From Flaccisagitta enflata (lineage: Eukaryota; Chaetognatha; Sagittoidea; Aphragmophora), in the NCBI GenBank assembly GCA_965153355.1, contig OZ231127.1:17732001-17796000 (forward strand): a stretch of DNA of 64,000 nucleotides. Direction: 5' to 3'. The position numbers and the translations under genes were made by a program. Under the pieces are notes generated by a model. It had not been told where the DNA came from. It did not search any database and saw only the letters and a list, made by a program, of their open reading frames with translations. Of this stretch, positions 49,301 through 57,599 are shown in pieces. Within the stretch, counting starts at the first letter, position 1, and the number at the start of each line of letters is the position of its first letter.

Positions 49301-50234
49301 CAACAATCCTCCATCGTGCCCAATCCAATCTGTCATCGGCTTTATCATCGATATCGTTGTAGCCTATTTATTACCCTTCCTTACAGTCCCGGTCTTCTTA
49401 TCTCACCCAAGAACAGATTATGGACCCGGTCTTCGACGGATTTGGTGATCTCCAGCTCTTCTGGTTGGTCCGGTTTGTTCTGCAAATCGATTCGCAGGAG
49501 AATGTTGGAAGCCATCGCCAAGACGAGGTTGTTGCTGCATACCCGGAGATGGGTTATCGGGTCCGGAGGCTTGAATTGGATTCGTTGTTTACTGAACAAC
49601 GGCTGTAGGATAACAAGAAAATACATGCTTTAGGCCTTACCCTGCAGCCTGCACTACACAACAATGCAGGCCTGTATATTCATGGGGAAAATCAAAGGGT
49701 CTGGAGATGGGGAAGGAAATCAAAGGGGGAAAACAGACAAAAAAAGCTTAAAAAAAAGCTTCAAAATTACAGTCCCCGACTGGGGACTGTAATTTTTGAA
49801 GCTTTCTCGTCGCGTAAACGCGACTCGAGAAGATACACGACAAAAAAAAAAATTCAAAAAAAAAAAAAATTTCAACAAAAACAAAAAAAAAATTAAAAAA
49901 AAAAAAAAAAAAAAAAATTCAAAAAAATTAAAGTCCATGATGGCATACCTTAAAGTCCATGATGGCATACCTTAAAGTCCATGACGGCATACCTTAAAGT
50001 CCATGACGGCATACCTTGTACATTAAACACTGAAGTCCAAGAAGGCAAACCTTGGTCCTTGGAGTCCTTGACGGCAAACCTTTTTTTAGAGGAATGGCAT
50101 GGGTTATTTTATGCAACATTAGCAATATCTGTTTTTAAAACAGTCCACGGGAAGAAAAAACACACACTGTCTCTCTCTCTCTCTGTGTGTGTGTGTGTTT
50201 GTGTGTGTTTGTGTGTTTGTGTGTTTGTGTGTTT

Positions 50235-50321
<87 letters not shown>

Positions 50322-53300
50322 CCCAAAACAGTAATATATTACTACATAAATAAGTTTATATCTCATAAACCAGACTTCAGATTTAAATCGAATTTTGCAG
50401 GAGCTGTTTAATTGACATTATTTACCTGTTTACTAAGTTTTAAAAAAATTCATAAACTTATACTACCCTTTGCCTATGAAAACTGCTGAAGTCCTAGTAA
50501 CATATTACTACATAAATAAGCTAATATCTCATAAACCAGGCTTCAGATTTAATTCGAATTTTGCAGGGGTTGTTTATTTACTACCCTTTACTTGTATACC
50601 AAATTAGAAAAAAATTCATAAACTTTTACTACCCTTTGCCTATGTGGCTTGTGCAACAATTTATCCTATATAAAACTCATACAATTAATCAAAAGGAAAC
50701 AGAAATTGAACAAAATTTGGAAAAGATATGGACATTTATATAGTGTAAGCTTCCATTACATACACATACATACCTAATCTGTGGTCTTTTGAAACACTAA
50801 CAAAATTCCTTAGGCATATACTTTTTACTAAATGTGTCATATTTTCCTATCTTAAAAATAAATATCTAAATATTTTGTTTAGAAATAATGAATATTTTAG
50901 GGAAAGGGTGTTGTTAGAGCTGTCTTCTGGCATTGATCGGGACCATCAACTCAGCCCAATTTTGGTTAGAGTTGACCTAATTGAAAAAAGAGAACCAAGG
51001 TGTCCATATCCCTAGTTGAGCCCCTTTATCCTAATTAGGGGGGTGGGATTTAGGAGAATTTATACTATATATGGTTATGGTTATGATTTTTAGTGATTAA
51101 AGGGAAAAAGGCCTTCATCTTCAAAGAAGATATATCATGGGATGATAGGTCACCATGAAGGGTAAAAAAGTTTTAGTACATGTCCAAAAAAAATTTTTTT
51201 ATAAAACTATCAAACCATACAGCTTCTGGTCATCAGTTGGAGTCCTGTACCTTAAAGGGTTTCGACCCATATATATATACATATATACATACAAAAGTAT
51301 CCATATACATATATATACACCTCCAAGACCCAAGTACAGGCGGGTCGCACTTCAACAAAGTGCCCTCCACTGTTTGGTTTGAAGAGATCAAGAAAATCAT
51401 CAGGAATCAGCCATGGGATTGAAAATCATGGCTTCCTCCCAACAACTTTCAAAATCCTTTATTATAGGAAAAATTATTTTCTTTCTTTAGTCATTTTAGA
51501 CACCAGTTAAAAATTGTTTTCAGGAAAAAGTGAATCTGTGACACAAGGTCAAAATAGAAACACATATGTTAAAAATATTTTTTATATAAAAAGATAAAGT
51601 GAATCTGCGACACAAGGTCAAAATAGAAACACTTATATTAAAATATGAATATTATTTTAGAAAAGTGTTAAAATTTCCCAAAAGGTGTCCAGCTATGTAA
51701 CTACGACAAGTTGGTCAAGAGAAACACAGCCTTTCACCAAAATTTAGGGACTATATTAAAACTAAGATGGTGTTTGGCTATGGTCTGCGACAAGTGGGTC
51801 AAAAGATTCTCACAGCCTCCCACCAAAATTTTATTCAAATATATTTTTCAAAAAATCATCTGTATTAGGAATATTATATTTTATTAGAATATCATGTTTT
51901 TCCCTAAAAAATCTTGAAGTTAGTCTTTTAAATCATGTTCTTTGTAGCCTTGGGTCTTTAGTTTATCAACCAAAGATCTGCTTCTTTGTAAAAAATCTTC
52001 ATATTTAGATGACAATTTAGCATATCTTATCAATTGACTTAAATAAACACCCAAGGCTGATTTTTTTGGTATACAGCTGTCTATGTAGGGAAAATTGACA
52101 ATATCAAAAGAGAAATCATCACGTTTATCATAGACAGAAAAATTTAGAGTAGAATTTTCTGATTTAATTTTTAAGTCTAAGTATGTTACTTCCTGGGTAT
52201 TATTAGATTCTAATTTAATTTCTAGGTCTTGAGGGTATATTTCATAGATATGATCCCTAAAGGTTGGAAAATTAGCTACAAAAAGATCATCAATATATCT
52301 TCCATTAAGCTTAAATTTCCTTGCTGTCGGAAGATCTACCTTAGAAATTTCACCCACATAGTCTGATTCATAACTATATAAAAGTAAATTAGCTATATCC
52401 TGTCCAGAATCAAGACCAATAGGAATACCTATCACTTGCTTATAGACATTTGCACCAAATTTTACATAAATATTATCCAATATAAATTCTAAAATTTCCT
52501 GCATGTCTGCCGATCTGAATGAAAATTTATTTTTAGCCTTTGTAGGACTAAAATAAGCCTCATTCATATTGACACTTATGTATGGCCTTGCCTCCCTATT
52601 AAAAACTTTCTGAAAAATAGCTGAAAATTTACGTTTTATTTCTCCATGAGGCAAGGCCGTATATAGAGTGGAAAAATCATATGTTTCCATATGGTTTATC
52701 CTTTCAGATTTTTTTTTCTCCAAAAATTCTAAAGAGTTATCCAAAATCCAAAAACAATTCAAACTTGTCCTCTCAAAAACTGTTCTATTATATAGCTTCA
52801 TATGTTGTAAAATTAATTTCAAAGCCTTTGAAAAGTATTTTGAGAGCATCTTGATTGAACAAAATTTGGATCCTGCAATAAATCTACTGCCTATTGGATT
52901 CTTATGCATTTTGGGTATCCAATATAACAGAGGCAGGTCTCCCATATTCTCTGGAACTTTAATACCCTTGCATTTTGAAAAATTAATTATATCTTTATTA
53001 ATATCATTTTGTCCCTTATTTGACAATTGATAGGTTAATTGACCTGGTCGTGTCAATTCTTCCTTTAAGTTTTTTATATAAAAATATTTACAAGTGAATA
53101 AAATGTTATTTTGAGCTTTATCTGCCACAGTAATGACAAAATCCTGTTTCAATCTTGCCAATTCTGTGGCTAGACTACCATCTAATCTTTTCGACCAGGT
53201 CCTTTTAAATAAAGTTTTACCTCGACATATTTTGTTGTCTACTACTCTTAGTATCTCATTTTTCCATAAATCTAAATCTTCTTTTTTTACCAATATGTTA

Positions 53301-56300
53301 CCTTGTTTCCTTTCTTTAGCCGTCCAATTTTCAATATAAGACTCAAGAAAGTTTATTATGTGATTTTTATCTTCTGACCAATTTATTCTTTGGGGTAATC
53401 TATATTTGGGTCCTCTTTTAAATATATTTCGTAGCATTGTATTTTCAATTATTTCTAAGTTTCCAGTTATAACATGACCGTGGTGGTCATCCTTATAAAT
53501 GGAATTTTGGCAATTGCAATGAATGTCACCATTTTCAAATTTTCCAATTGACTCCTCTGACAAGCTCTCCTTATAATTAAAAATATTACCTGCAATACTT
53601 CTGTTAAACCTATATCCAATTATAGGAGGCTCCTTGTCAGTAAAATAAATTGGAATCTTATCTGTGACACTTTTATTTCTAAGTATTTGGCTTATATTGA
53701 TATGATCCAGTCCTTTGTCTCTAAATTGAATATGATAAAAATCTCTATCCTTCTTTATATTAGTTTGGACTGGTTTAAATAATTTCTGGTGGGAAATCAT
53801 ATTTATCATATCTCTTAATCTATCATCTATCATATTATCCTGTCTTGCATTATTTTGTAATGTTTGCAACTGTTGTCTAGGTAGACCATATAAAAAGGTT
53901 TTAAAGAAATGAATATAATTATCTTTATCTCTAAGCTCAGTATGTTTTCTTTTTAAAAAATCCATAGATATATCATTGTTATTTCTTAACCTTTTTGGTT
54001 TTCTTCTAGAATGTTTTTTATTTTTTCTCCTTTTTCGTCCTTCAAAATTTTGGTACAGTCCCTGGGAAACATTAAAGTCACCGACCCCTTTGACAGAAAT
54101 ATTTAATCCAAAGGGATAAGCTGTCTGCAATTTTGAAATCCAAATTTTCTCACGTTCTAGCCTGTATTTAGTTATTGCCTTATCCTTCTGGATTTCATTT
54201 AAGCCTCGCAAATTAACATTATTCTTATCTATTTTTTCTATGGGAATTACTCTAAGATTGGAAATGCCATGGCCACTTTCTTCAAAATGTTTATGAACAA
54301 CTTGGCCTTACTTTTTACCATTTATGTTAGTCTTATGATTACTAAATCTTCTTATTAACTTTTGTTTAGTTTCACCTATATATTGAATATTGCAAACCTG
54401 ACAATAAATCATGTAAATAACATTTTCTGATTTACAAGTTCGAAAATCCTGATCTGCTGTTAAAGGTTTATGTCTTTGTCCTGTAGAATTTGAATGAAAA
54501 CAATTTTTTTCTTCTAAAAATGGACACGTACCACAGGATCGCCCATTGCATTTTTTTATTAAAGTTTCGTTCGCCATAATTGTTGAGGAATAAAGATTTG
54601 TTACAATATTTTGTATTACAGTTATAATACCGTTGAAAGAAACCATGCCCTAAAGGCAAGAATCGAGAGTCACCAAATGGGACCGCCGGACATTCTATAC
54701 CAAGGCACTAAACTATGTGGCTTGTGCAACAATTTATCCTATATAAAATTCATACAATTAAACAAAAGGAAACAGAAATTGAACAAAATTTGGAAAAGAT
54801 ATGGACATTTGTATAGTGTAAGCTTCCATTACATACACATACATACCTAATCTGTGGTCTTTTGAAACACTAACAAAATTCCTTAGGCATATACTTTTTA
54901 CTAAATGTGTCATATTTTCCTATCTTAAAAATAAATATCTAAATATTTTATTTAGAAATAATGAATATTTTAGGGAAAGGGTGTTGTTAGAGCTGTCTTC
55001 TGGCATTGATCGGGACCATCAACTCAGCCCAATTTTGGTTAGAGTTGACCTAATTGAAAAAAGAGAACCAAGGTGTCCATATCCCTAGTTGAGCCCCTTT
55101 ATCCTAATTAGGGGGGTGGGATTTAGGAGAATTTATACTATATATGGTTATGGTTATGATTTTTAGTGATTAAAGGGAAAAAGGCCTTCATCTTCAAAGA
55201 AGATATATCATGGGATGATAGGTCACCATGAAGGGTAAAAAAGTTTTAGTACATGTCCAAAAAAAATTTTTTTATAAAACTATCAAACCATACAGCTTCT
55301 GGTCATCAGTTGGAGTCCTGTACCTTAAAGGGTTTCGACCCATATAAATCGCCTAAGTCCTAGTAACATATTACTACATAAATAAGCTAATATCTTCTAA
55401 ACCAGACTTCAGATTTAATTCGAATTTTGCAGGGGTTGTTTATTTACTACCCTTTACTTGTATACCAAATTAAAAAAAAATTCATAAACTTTTACTACCC
55501 TCTACCTAAGTCCCAGCTAAATATTACTACAAAAATAATAGGCAAAGGGTAGTAAAAGTTTATGAATTTTTTTGAAAATTGGTACACAAGCTCCTTTTGA
55601 CCTATAAACAACACCAGCAAAGTTTCATAAAATTCTGAAGTTTGGTTCCAAAAATATGAGAAGGTTTTAAACGAACAAACAAACAAACGAACGACAAACA
55701 GACTACGGATCACTGCTACTTCATAGTCACCGACGAAAACTGTTTGTCGGGGACAACAACAGTCCTCGACTGTAGTCTATTTGGTGTCCGACCCGGCTAC
55801 TCAGTCTGACCCGGCTACTCAGTCTGACCCGGCTACTCAGTCTGACCCGGCTACTCAGTCTGACCCGGCTACTCAGTCTGACCCGGCTACTCAGTCTGAC
55901 CCGGCTACTCAGTCTGACCCGGCTACTCAGTCTGACCCGGCTACTCAGTCTGACCCGGCTACTCAGTCTGACCCGGCTACTCAGTCTGACCCGGCTACTC
56001 AGTCTGACCCGGCTACCAATTGCATACCTTAAAAAAAATTTTTTTCAAAAAAAAAAAAAATTTTTTTTCAAAAAAAAAAAAAATAATTAAAAAAAAAATT
56101 TTTTTTTGAAAAAAAAATTCTTAAGTCCAAGAAATAATGTTACTAGATACATCATAAATACCCTTATATTTTCTTAACCAATACTCAGAATTTACTGAAA
56201 TCTTGCAGGGGAGCTTTAATTGATGCAATGAACCTTCACAACAAGTTTGAACAACATTGGTGAACCTTTACTACCATTCCCCTATGTAAATTGCACAAGT

Positions 56301-57185
56301 CTAGGAATTAATATTACTAGCAAAATACCCTTATATCTTCTAAACCAATACTCAGAATTATCTGAAATCTTGCAGGGGAGCTTTAATTGATGCAATAAAC
56401 CTTCGCAACAAGTTTGAACAACATTGGTGAACCTTTACTACCCTTCCCCTATGTAAATTGCACAAGTCCAGGAATTAATATTACTACAAAAATAATAGGC
56501 AAAGGGTATTAAATATTTATGAATGTTGTTGAAAGTTGGTACACAGGTTAGTAATGCCCTAAAAATAACACTGGCCAAGTTTCATCAACATCTGAGTTGT
56601 GGTTCTCAAGTTTTTAAGGGTTGACACGAACAACGACGAACAACAAACGGCTTACTACACGATCAATGCTATGTTATAGTCCTTGACATAAACTGATCGT
56701 CGAGGACAAAAAGGAAATTTGGGGAAAATATAACTTTTTTTAGTACCAAATCATAAAACTCAATTAGTAAAACACAATTTAACACTATTTAAACCTTAAC
56801 TACATAGTTTTATTGCTATATGAGGAAGAAAATCATGGATATAGAAATGTGACGCAACGCGTCGCCAGGAAGAAAATCAAAAGCAGGGGGGGGGGGAAAA
56901 ATCAAAAGCGACTCAAGAATATACACCCCTGCAACAATGCACTACACAATGCGTACTGGACTGATTAGGACATCTGAGAATGGACAATAAAAAGAATAGG
57001 TCCTCTTCTCCACATCACCAAATTCAAACATGACTTGGGACCTGTTCTTCATTTGCTTGGAGTTTTACGAATCCAGATACCGCGACTGGCTGTTGTTGTT
57101 GCGCAGCCGAAGAAGAAGCGTACGTCCCGGGAGAGGGGCTCTTGCTCTTTGAAACCTGCTCATATTGTTCCATCAAATTTGCCAT
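35679..57185 (-). CDS. VPS18: VPS18 ortholog, HOPS/CORVET core subunit (20 exons)
   Basis: Core subunit of the HOPS and CORVET tethers for late endosome and lysosome fusion. Minus-strand exons: 57042-57185, 49407-49602, 49049-49182, 48782-48910, 48597-48692, 48342-48475, 47824-47975, 47556-47720, 47298-47403, 47039-47186, 46757-46862, 46290-46569, 42149-42319, 41883-42036, 37439-37669, 37056-37236, 36739-36827, 36533-36624, 36240-36430, 35679-35836. The sum is 3057 nt (1018 aa; human about 973). The N-terminal propeller starts PLFSKQRIQF. Pep3/Vps18 and clathrin-repeat landmarks are YLESNEFRIAKEYC, FANLMQDYER, YKFSPVLM, AIHNYLLSLY, DLKYALRLC, LALQVDVDMAK and LKIEDVLPFFPDFVTIDHFK. The C-terminal RING-H2 has CEICSFPV, PCGHKFHSDC and CLFCGEFMI. 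Intron 1 (7.4 kb) and intron 14 (4.2 kb) are filled by transposons. Exon 1 is the least certain. Confidence 0.95.
35880..36175. repeat. GGTGACCCATTTTACC repeat in VPS18 intron 19
   Basis: Starts with GGGGTGGGGTGGGGTAATATGG. Two ~75-bp units follow, each GGCGGAGTTAAG(C/T)AGGTGACCCA, then CAGGGTGACCTATTT and AAAGGTGACCCATTTTACC. Related sequence lies at 5993-6115 and in the element at 6321-7133. Confidence 0.6.
36888..36966 (-). mobile_element. Degraded 5' part of small hairpin element
   Basis: On the minus strand: TTTTAGTTGCCACAAAGC, ACCTCTATGACTGGCTGTGTCC and GTTGGTTGGTCTGTTGGTCGG. The start and the GTCY tract match the family; the hairpin has decayed. Located in VPS18 intron 16. Confidence 0.35.
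37873..38210 (+). repeat. Left terminal inverted repeat of Academ-like element
   Basis: Mirrors 41520-41859 with many substitutions and small indels, so the insertion is not recent. The inner border is near the GTTGAGGTGTACTGGAATAG block. Confidence 0.8.
39497..40239. mobile_element. Fold-back element inserted in the Academ-like gene
   Basis: The insert is 743 bp. It splits a coding sequence at a place where AGTAAGT is present on both sides (39490-39496 and 40240-40246), so 7 bp were probably duplicated. It starts GGTCAGCGGTACCCG. Inner arms at 39554-39605 and 40180-40230 are ~50-bp inverted repeats (GGCAGCGGCCCCGAAGGGG, CCTGTAGAACACAGGGGG). The core is a ~20-bp minisatellite of the type GGATCTGGGTCTCTGAGGCC. 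Related elements are at 43645-44372 and 44460-44914. Confidence 0.75.
41107..41268 (-). mobile_element. Small hairpin element inserted in the Academ-like Cys cluster
   Basis: On the minus strand: TTTTTAGTTGCGAACACGCAAC, TCTATAAGAGGCTTTGTCC, the GTCC/GGTC tract, GCCCCTGCCCACCC, the subterminal GTCCGCAAC, then GGCCATGTATCCGGCC and TTTT. Removing it brings CTCKK and HGMKC together, so it is a real insertion. It is flanked by A-rich sequence on both sides. Confidence 0.75.
41520..41859 (-). repeat. Right terminal inverted repeat of Academ-like element
   Basis: Reverse complement of 37873-38210. It ends 24 bp from VPS18 exon 14 (41883), very close to the donor site. Confidence 0.8.
42830..43190. 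repeat. Degenerate ATTC/GTTC tetranucleotide repeat
   Basis: Long array of TCATTCATTC and TTGGTCGTTCATTC units with many changes, in VPS18 intron 12. Phe/His/Ser frames over it are artefacts. A diverged start of a hairpin element (ATGCGCCTCCCGCGCAT, TGATAAGAGGCC, CGGTCGGTTGGTCTGTCC) precedes it at about 42690-42765. Confidence 0.8.
43311..43396. repeat. (GT)n microsatellite
   Basis: About 42 GT units directly abutting the hairpin element that begins at 43397. Confidence 0.95.
43397..43549 (-). mobile_element. Small hairpin element (HINE-like), GTCGCGGAC subtype
   Basis: On the minus strand: TTTTTAGGTCGCGGACACGCGAC, a core, the subterminal GTCCGCGAC, then GCCGAGTATCCGGCC and TTGTTTT. GTCGCGGAC and GTCCGCGAC are exact reverse complements. 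The GTCY tract is weak in this copy. In VPS18 intron 12. Confidence 0.6.
43645..44372. mobile_element. Fold-back element with 20-bp minisatellite core
   Basis: Outer ends GGTCAGCGGTACCCG and CGGGTATCGCTGACC; ACAT flanks both sides (43641-43644, 44373-44376). Inner arms are GGGCAGCGGCCCCGAAGGGG with CCTGTAGAACACAGGGG (43832-43875) and its reverse complement (44268-44325), plus an extra left arm at 43706-43745. The core (43920-44225) has about a dozen units of CTCAGGCCTGAAATCTGCCC, turning to the opposite orientation near the end. Repetitive Ser-Gly-Leu-Lys frames come from the core. Confidence 0.75.
44460..44914. mobile_element. Third fold-back element, partial
   Basis: Inner arms CAGCGGCCCCAAAGGAGTCA and its mirror (44462-44492, 44826-44858). 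Right outer end CATCGGGTACCGCTGACC (44897-44914). The core holds about 13 units of GGCTCAAATCCCAGCCTCAA. The left outer end is absent or shared with the preceding element. Another remnant (CCTGTCCTAGAGGACATCGG) follows at 45120-45170, and a small one at 60404-60550. Confidence 0.6.
45245..45310. repeat. GAC/GAT trinucleotide repeat
   Basis: About 18 units of GACGACGAT type. The rest of VPS18 intron 12 from 45310 to 46289 shows only a repeated GTCTTAAAAGATCCG...AATAGGGA motif at 45438 and 45631. Confidence 0.85.
46645..46725. repeat. (ATGG)n microsatellite
   Basis: GATGGATGG units with GATAGATA interruptions, in VPS18 intron 11. Confidence 0.9.
48003..48245. repeat. Degenerate CCAATCAATCAACAA repeat
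   Basis: About a dozen units of AACCAATCAATCAACAA with changes, filling most of VPS18 intron 6. Confidence 0.8.
49757..49804. other. Strong hairpin (AATTACAGTCCCC stem)
   Basis: AAGCTTCAAAATTACAGTCC and its near-perfect reverse complement surround a short centre (CCGACTGG). The stem is about 22 bp. Related GTCxCCGAC/GTCGGGGAC hairpins are at 55728-55757 and 56680-56705. Confidence 0.7.
49830..50085. repeat. Poly(A) tract and ~21-bp AAAGTCCATGATGGCATACC repeats
   Basis: A-rich sequence (49840-49927) followed by four close units of TTAAAGTCCATGA(T/C)GGCATACC and two diverged ones ending near 50080. Confidence 0.75.
50185..50320. repeat. (GT)n with GTTT interruptions
   Basis: About 65 GT units, with regular TTT-interrupted units in the left half. 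Cys-Val and Thr-His frames are artefacts. Confidence 0.95.
50330..50639. repeat. Two ~155-bp tandem units hosting the Penelope-like insertion
   Basis: Units contain AACATATTACTACATAAATAAG, CAGATTTAATTCGAATTTTGC and CATAAACTTTTACTACCCTTTGCC. A further unit continues right of the element at 55360-55500, showing that the Penelope-like element inserted into this array. More diverged units with GAATTAATATTACTA and TTGCAGGGGAGCTTTAATTGA follow at 56110-56500. Confidence 0.65.
50640..51273 (-). repeat. 3' pseudo-LTR of Penelope-like element
   Basis: Direct copy of 54713-55346 at a constant offset of 4073 bp. It starts CTATGTGGCTTGTGCAAC and ends TTCGACCCAT(ATA). It continues on the left into the host tandem array and on the right into a TATA-rich 3' UTR. 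Confidence 0.9.
51920..54646 (-). pseudogene. Penelope-like ORF: GIY-YIG plus reverse transcriptase, one stop
   Basis: About 908 codons in one frame with a single TAA at 54308-54310. The N-terminal zinc-type motif reads CNGRSCGTCPF. The GIY-YIG domain shows IYMIYCQVC, IQYIGETKQKL and a downstream HFEESGHG. An RT fingers-palm domain follows with ADKAQNNILF, PKMHKNPIGSRFI, YDFSTLYTALPH, GIPIGLDSGQDIANLLL and the active site RYIDDLF. It ends with a basic C-terminus about 60 residues past LDLKI. The expected activities are DNA nicking by GIY-YIG and primed reverse transcription. The two halves (54646-54308 and 54307-51920) need only that stop codon removed to be continuous. The exact start is uncertain; a second Met is at 54577. 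Confidence 0.85.
54713..55346 (-). repeat. 5' pseudo-LTR of Penelope-like element
   Basis: Direct copy of 50640-51273. The ORF start lies 67 bp inside it, so this copy probably carries the promoter. Confidence 0.9.
55788..56023. repeat. 18-bp minisatellite, 13 near-identical units
   Basis: CAGTCTGACCCGGCTACT repeated about 13 times with no visible substitutions except at the ends. It is followed by A/T homopolymer hairpins (56030-56120). Because the unit is a multiple of three it gives a Ser-Asp-Pro-Ala-Thr-Gln frame, which I do not regard as a gene. Confidence 0.95.
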
Positions 57186-57599
57186 TTTGACCCAGACAAC
57201 TGAAGTTTTTTTCACCTTGAATTCAAATTATGTCAGAGCTCCAGTTTTATGTCAGTGGGAATGCACGATCCCCCTACAAAAATACAAATCTTGCAACATC
57301 CTGTATGAGTGGGTGTAAAGATCAAAAAACAAAGATGTCAACATCGTAGTAGTAAGCAAACTGGTATCAAACAAATGAAATCAACGTGGCCAAACTATCG
57401 CCAGAGTTGAATACGTAGTTGTGAGCCTGTCCCCAGTGGCGACGATGAATTATTAATCGTAAGCCAAATACTAGAAACTTCAATCAAGGCAACAATATCT
57501 GAAATGAATCAACCAACATATGACAGACGGTAATTCAAATTCAAAACGTCTTTGAAACCATCTCTTTAATACTTGAATCTAGAACATGATCATTAGAAA
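57186..57599 (-). other. VPS18-CLCN7 gap
   Basis: 414 bp without recognisable coding sequence. It holds the CLCN7 3' UTR and the VPS18 promoter region. No repeat seen. Confidence 0.5.
57565..57570 (-). terminator. Possible CLCN7 poly(A) signal (ATTAAA)
   Basis: ATTAAA on the minus strand 30 nt after the CLCN7 stop. It is a common variant poly(A) hexamer, but a single hexamer in AT-rich DNA is weak evidence. Confidence 0.3.

Larger units (their letters stand above)
50640..55346 (-). mobile_element. Naiad-type Penelope-like element, nearly intact
   Basis: One long open frame on the minus strand with the order Cys motif, GIY-YIG endonuclease, then reverse transcriptase. It is flanked by direct repeats (pseudo-LTRs) at 54713-55346 and 50640-51273. 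The two repeats run colinearly for 634 bp without net gaps, and I count only a handful of differences, so the insertion is recent. An N-terminal GIY-YIG is the hallmark of the permuted Naiad/Chlamys group; canonical Penelope elements carry it at the C-terminus. One in-frame stop (54308-54310) is the only visible defect. Confidence 0.85.
49667..56931. mobile_element. 7.3-kb hAT-like composite element in VPS18 intron 1
   Basis: Left end CAGGCCTGTATATTC and right end GAATATACACCCCTG are inverted repeats. CAACAATG flanks both sides exactly (49659-49666, 56932-56939), an 8-bp duplication as made by hAT transposases. Subterminal AAATCAAAGGG and GGGGAAAAATCAAAAG blocks match those of the 273-bp MITE at 4164-4436. 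Inside are a 22-bp-stem hairpin, minisatellites, tandem ~155-bp units and the Penelope-like element. No hAT transposase is present, so it is non-autonomous or was filled by later insertions. Confidence 0.75.

Noticed and set aside
55781-56032. Reading frame of Ser-Asp-Pro-Ala-Thr-Gln repeats, or a CRISPR-like array
   Set aside because: It is an 18-bp tandem minisatellite without spacers in an animal genome, inside a transposon.
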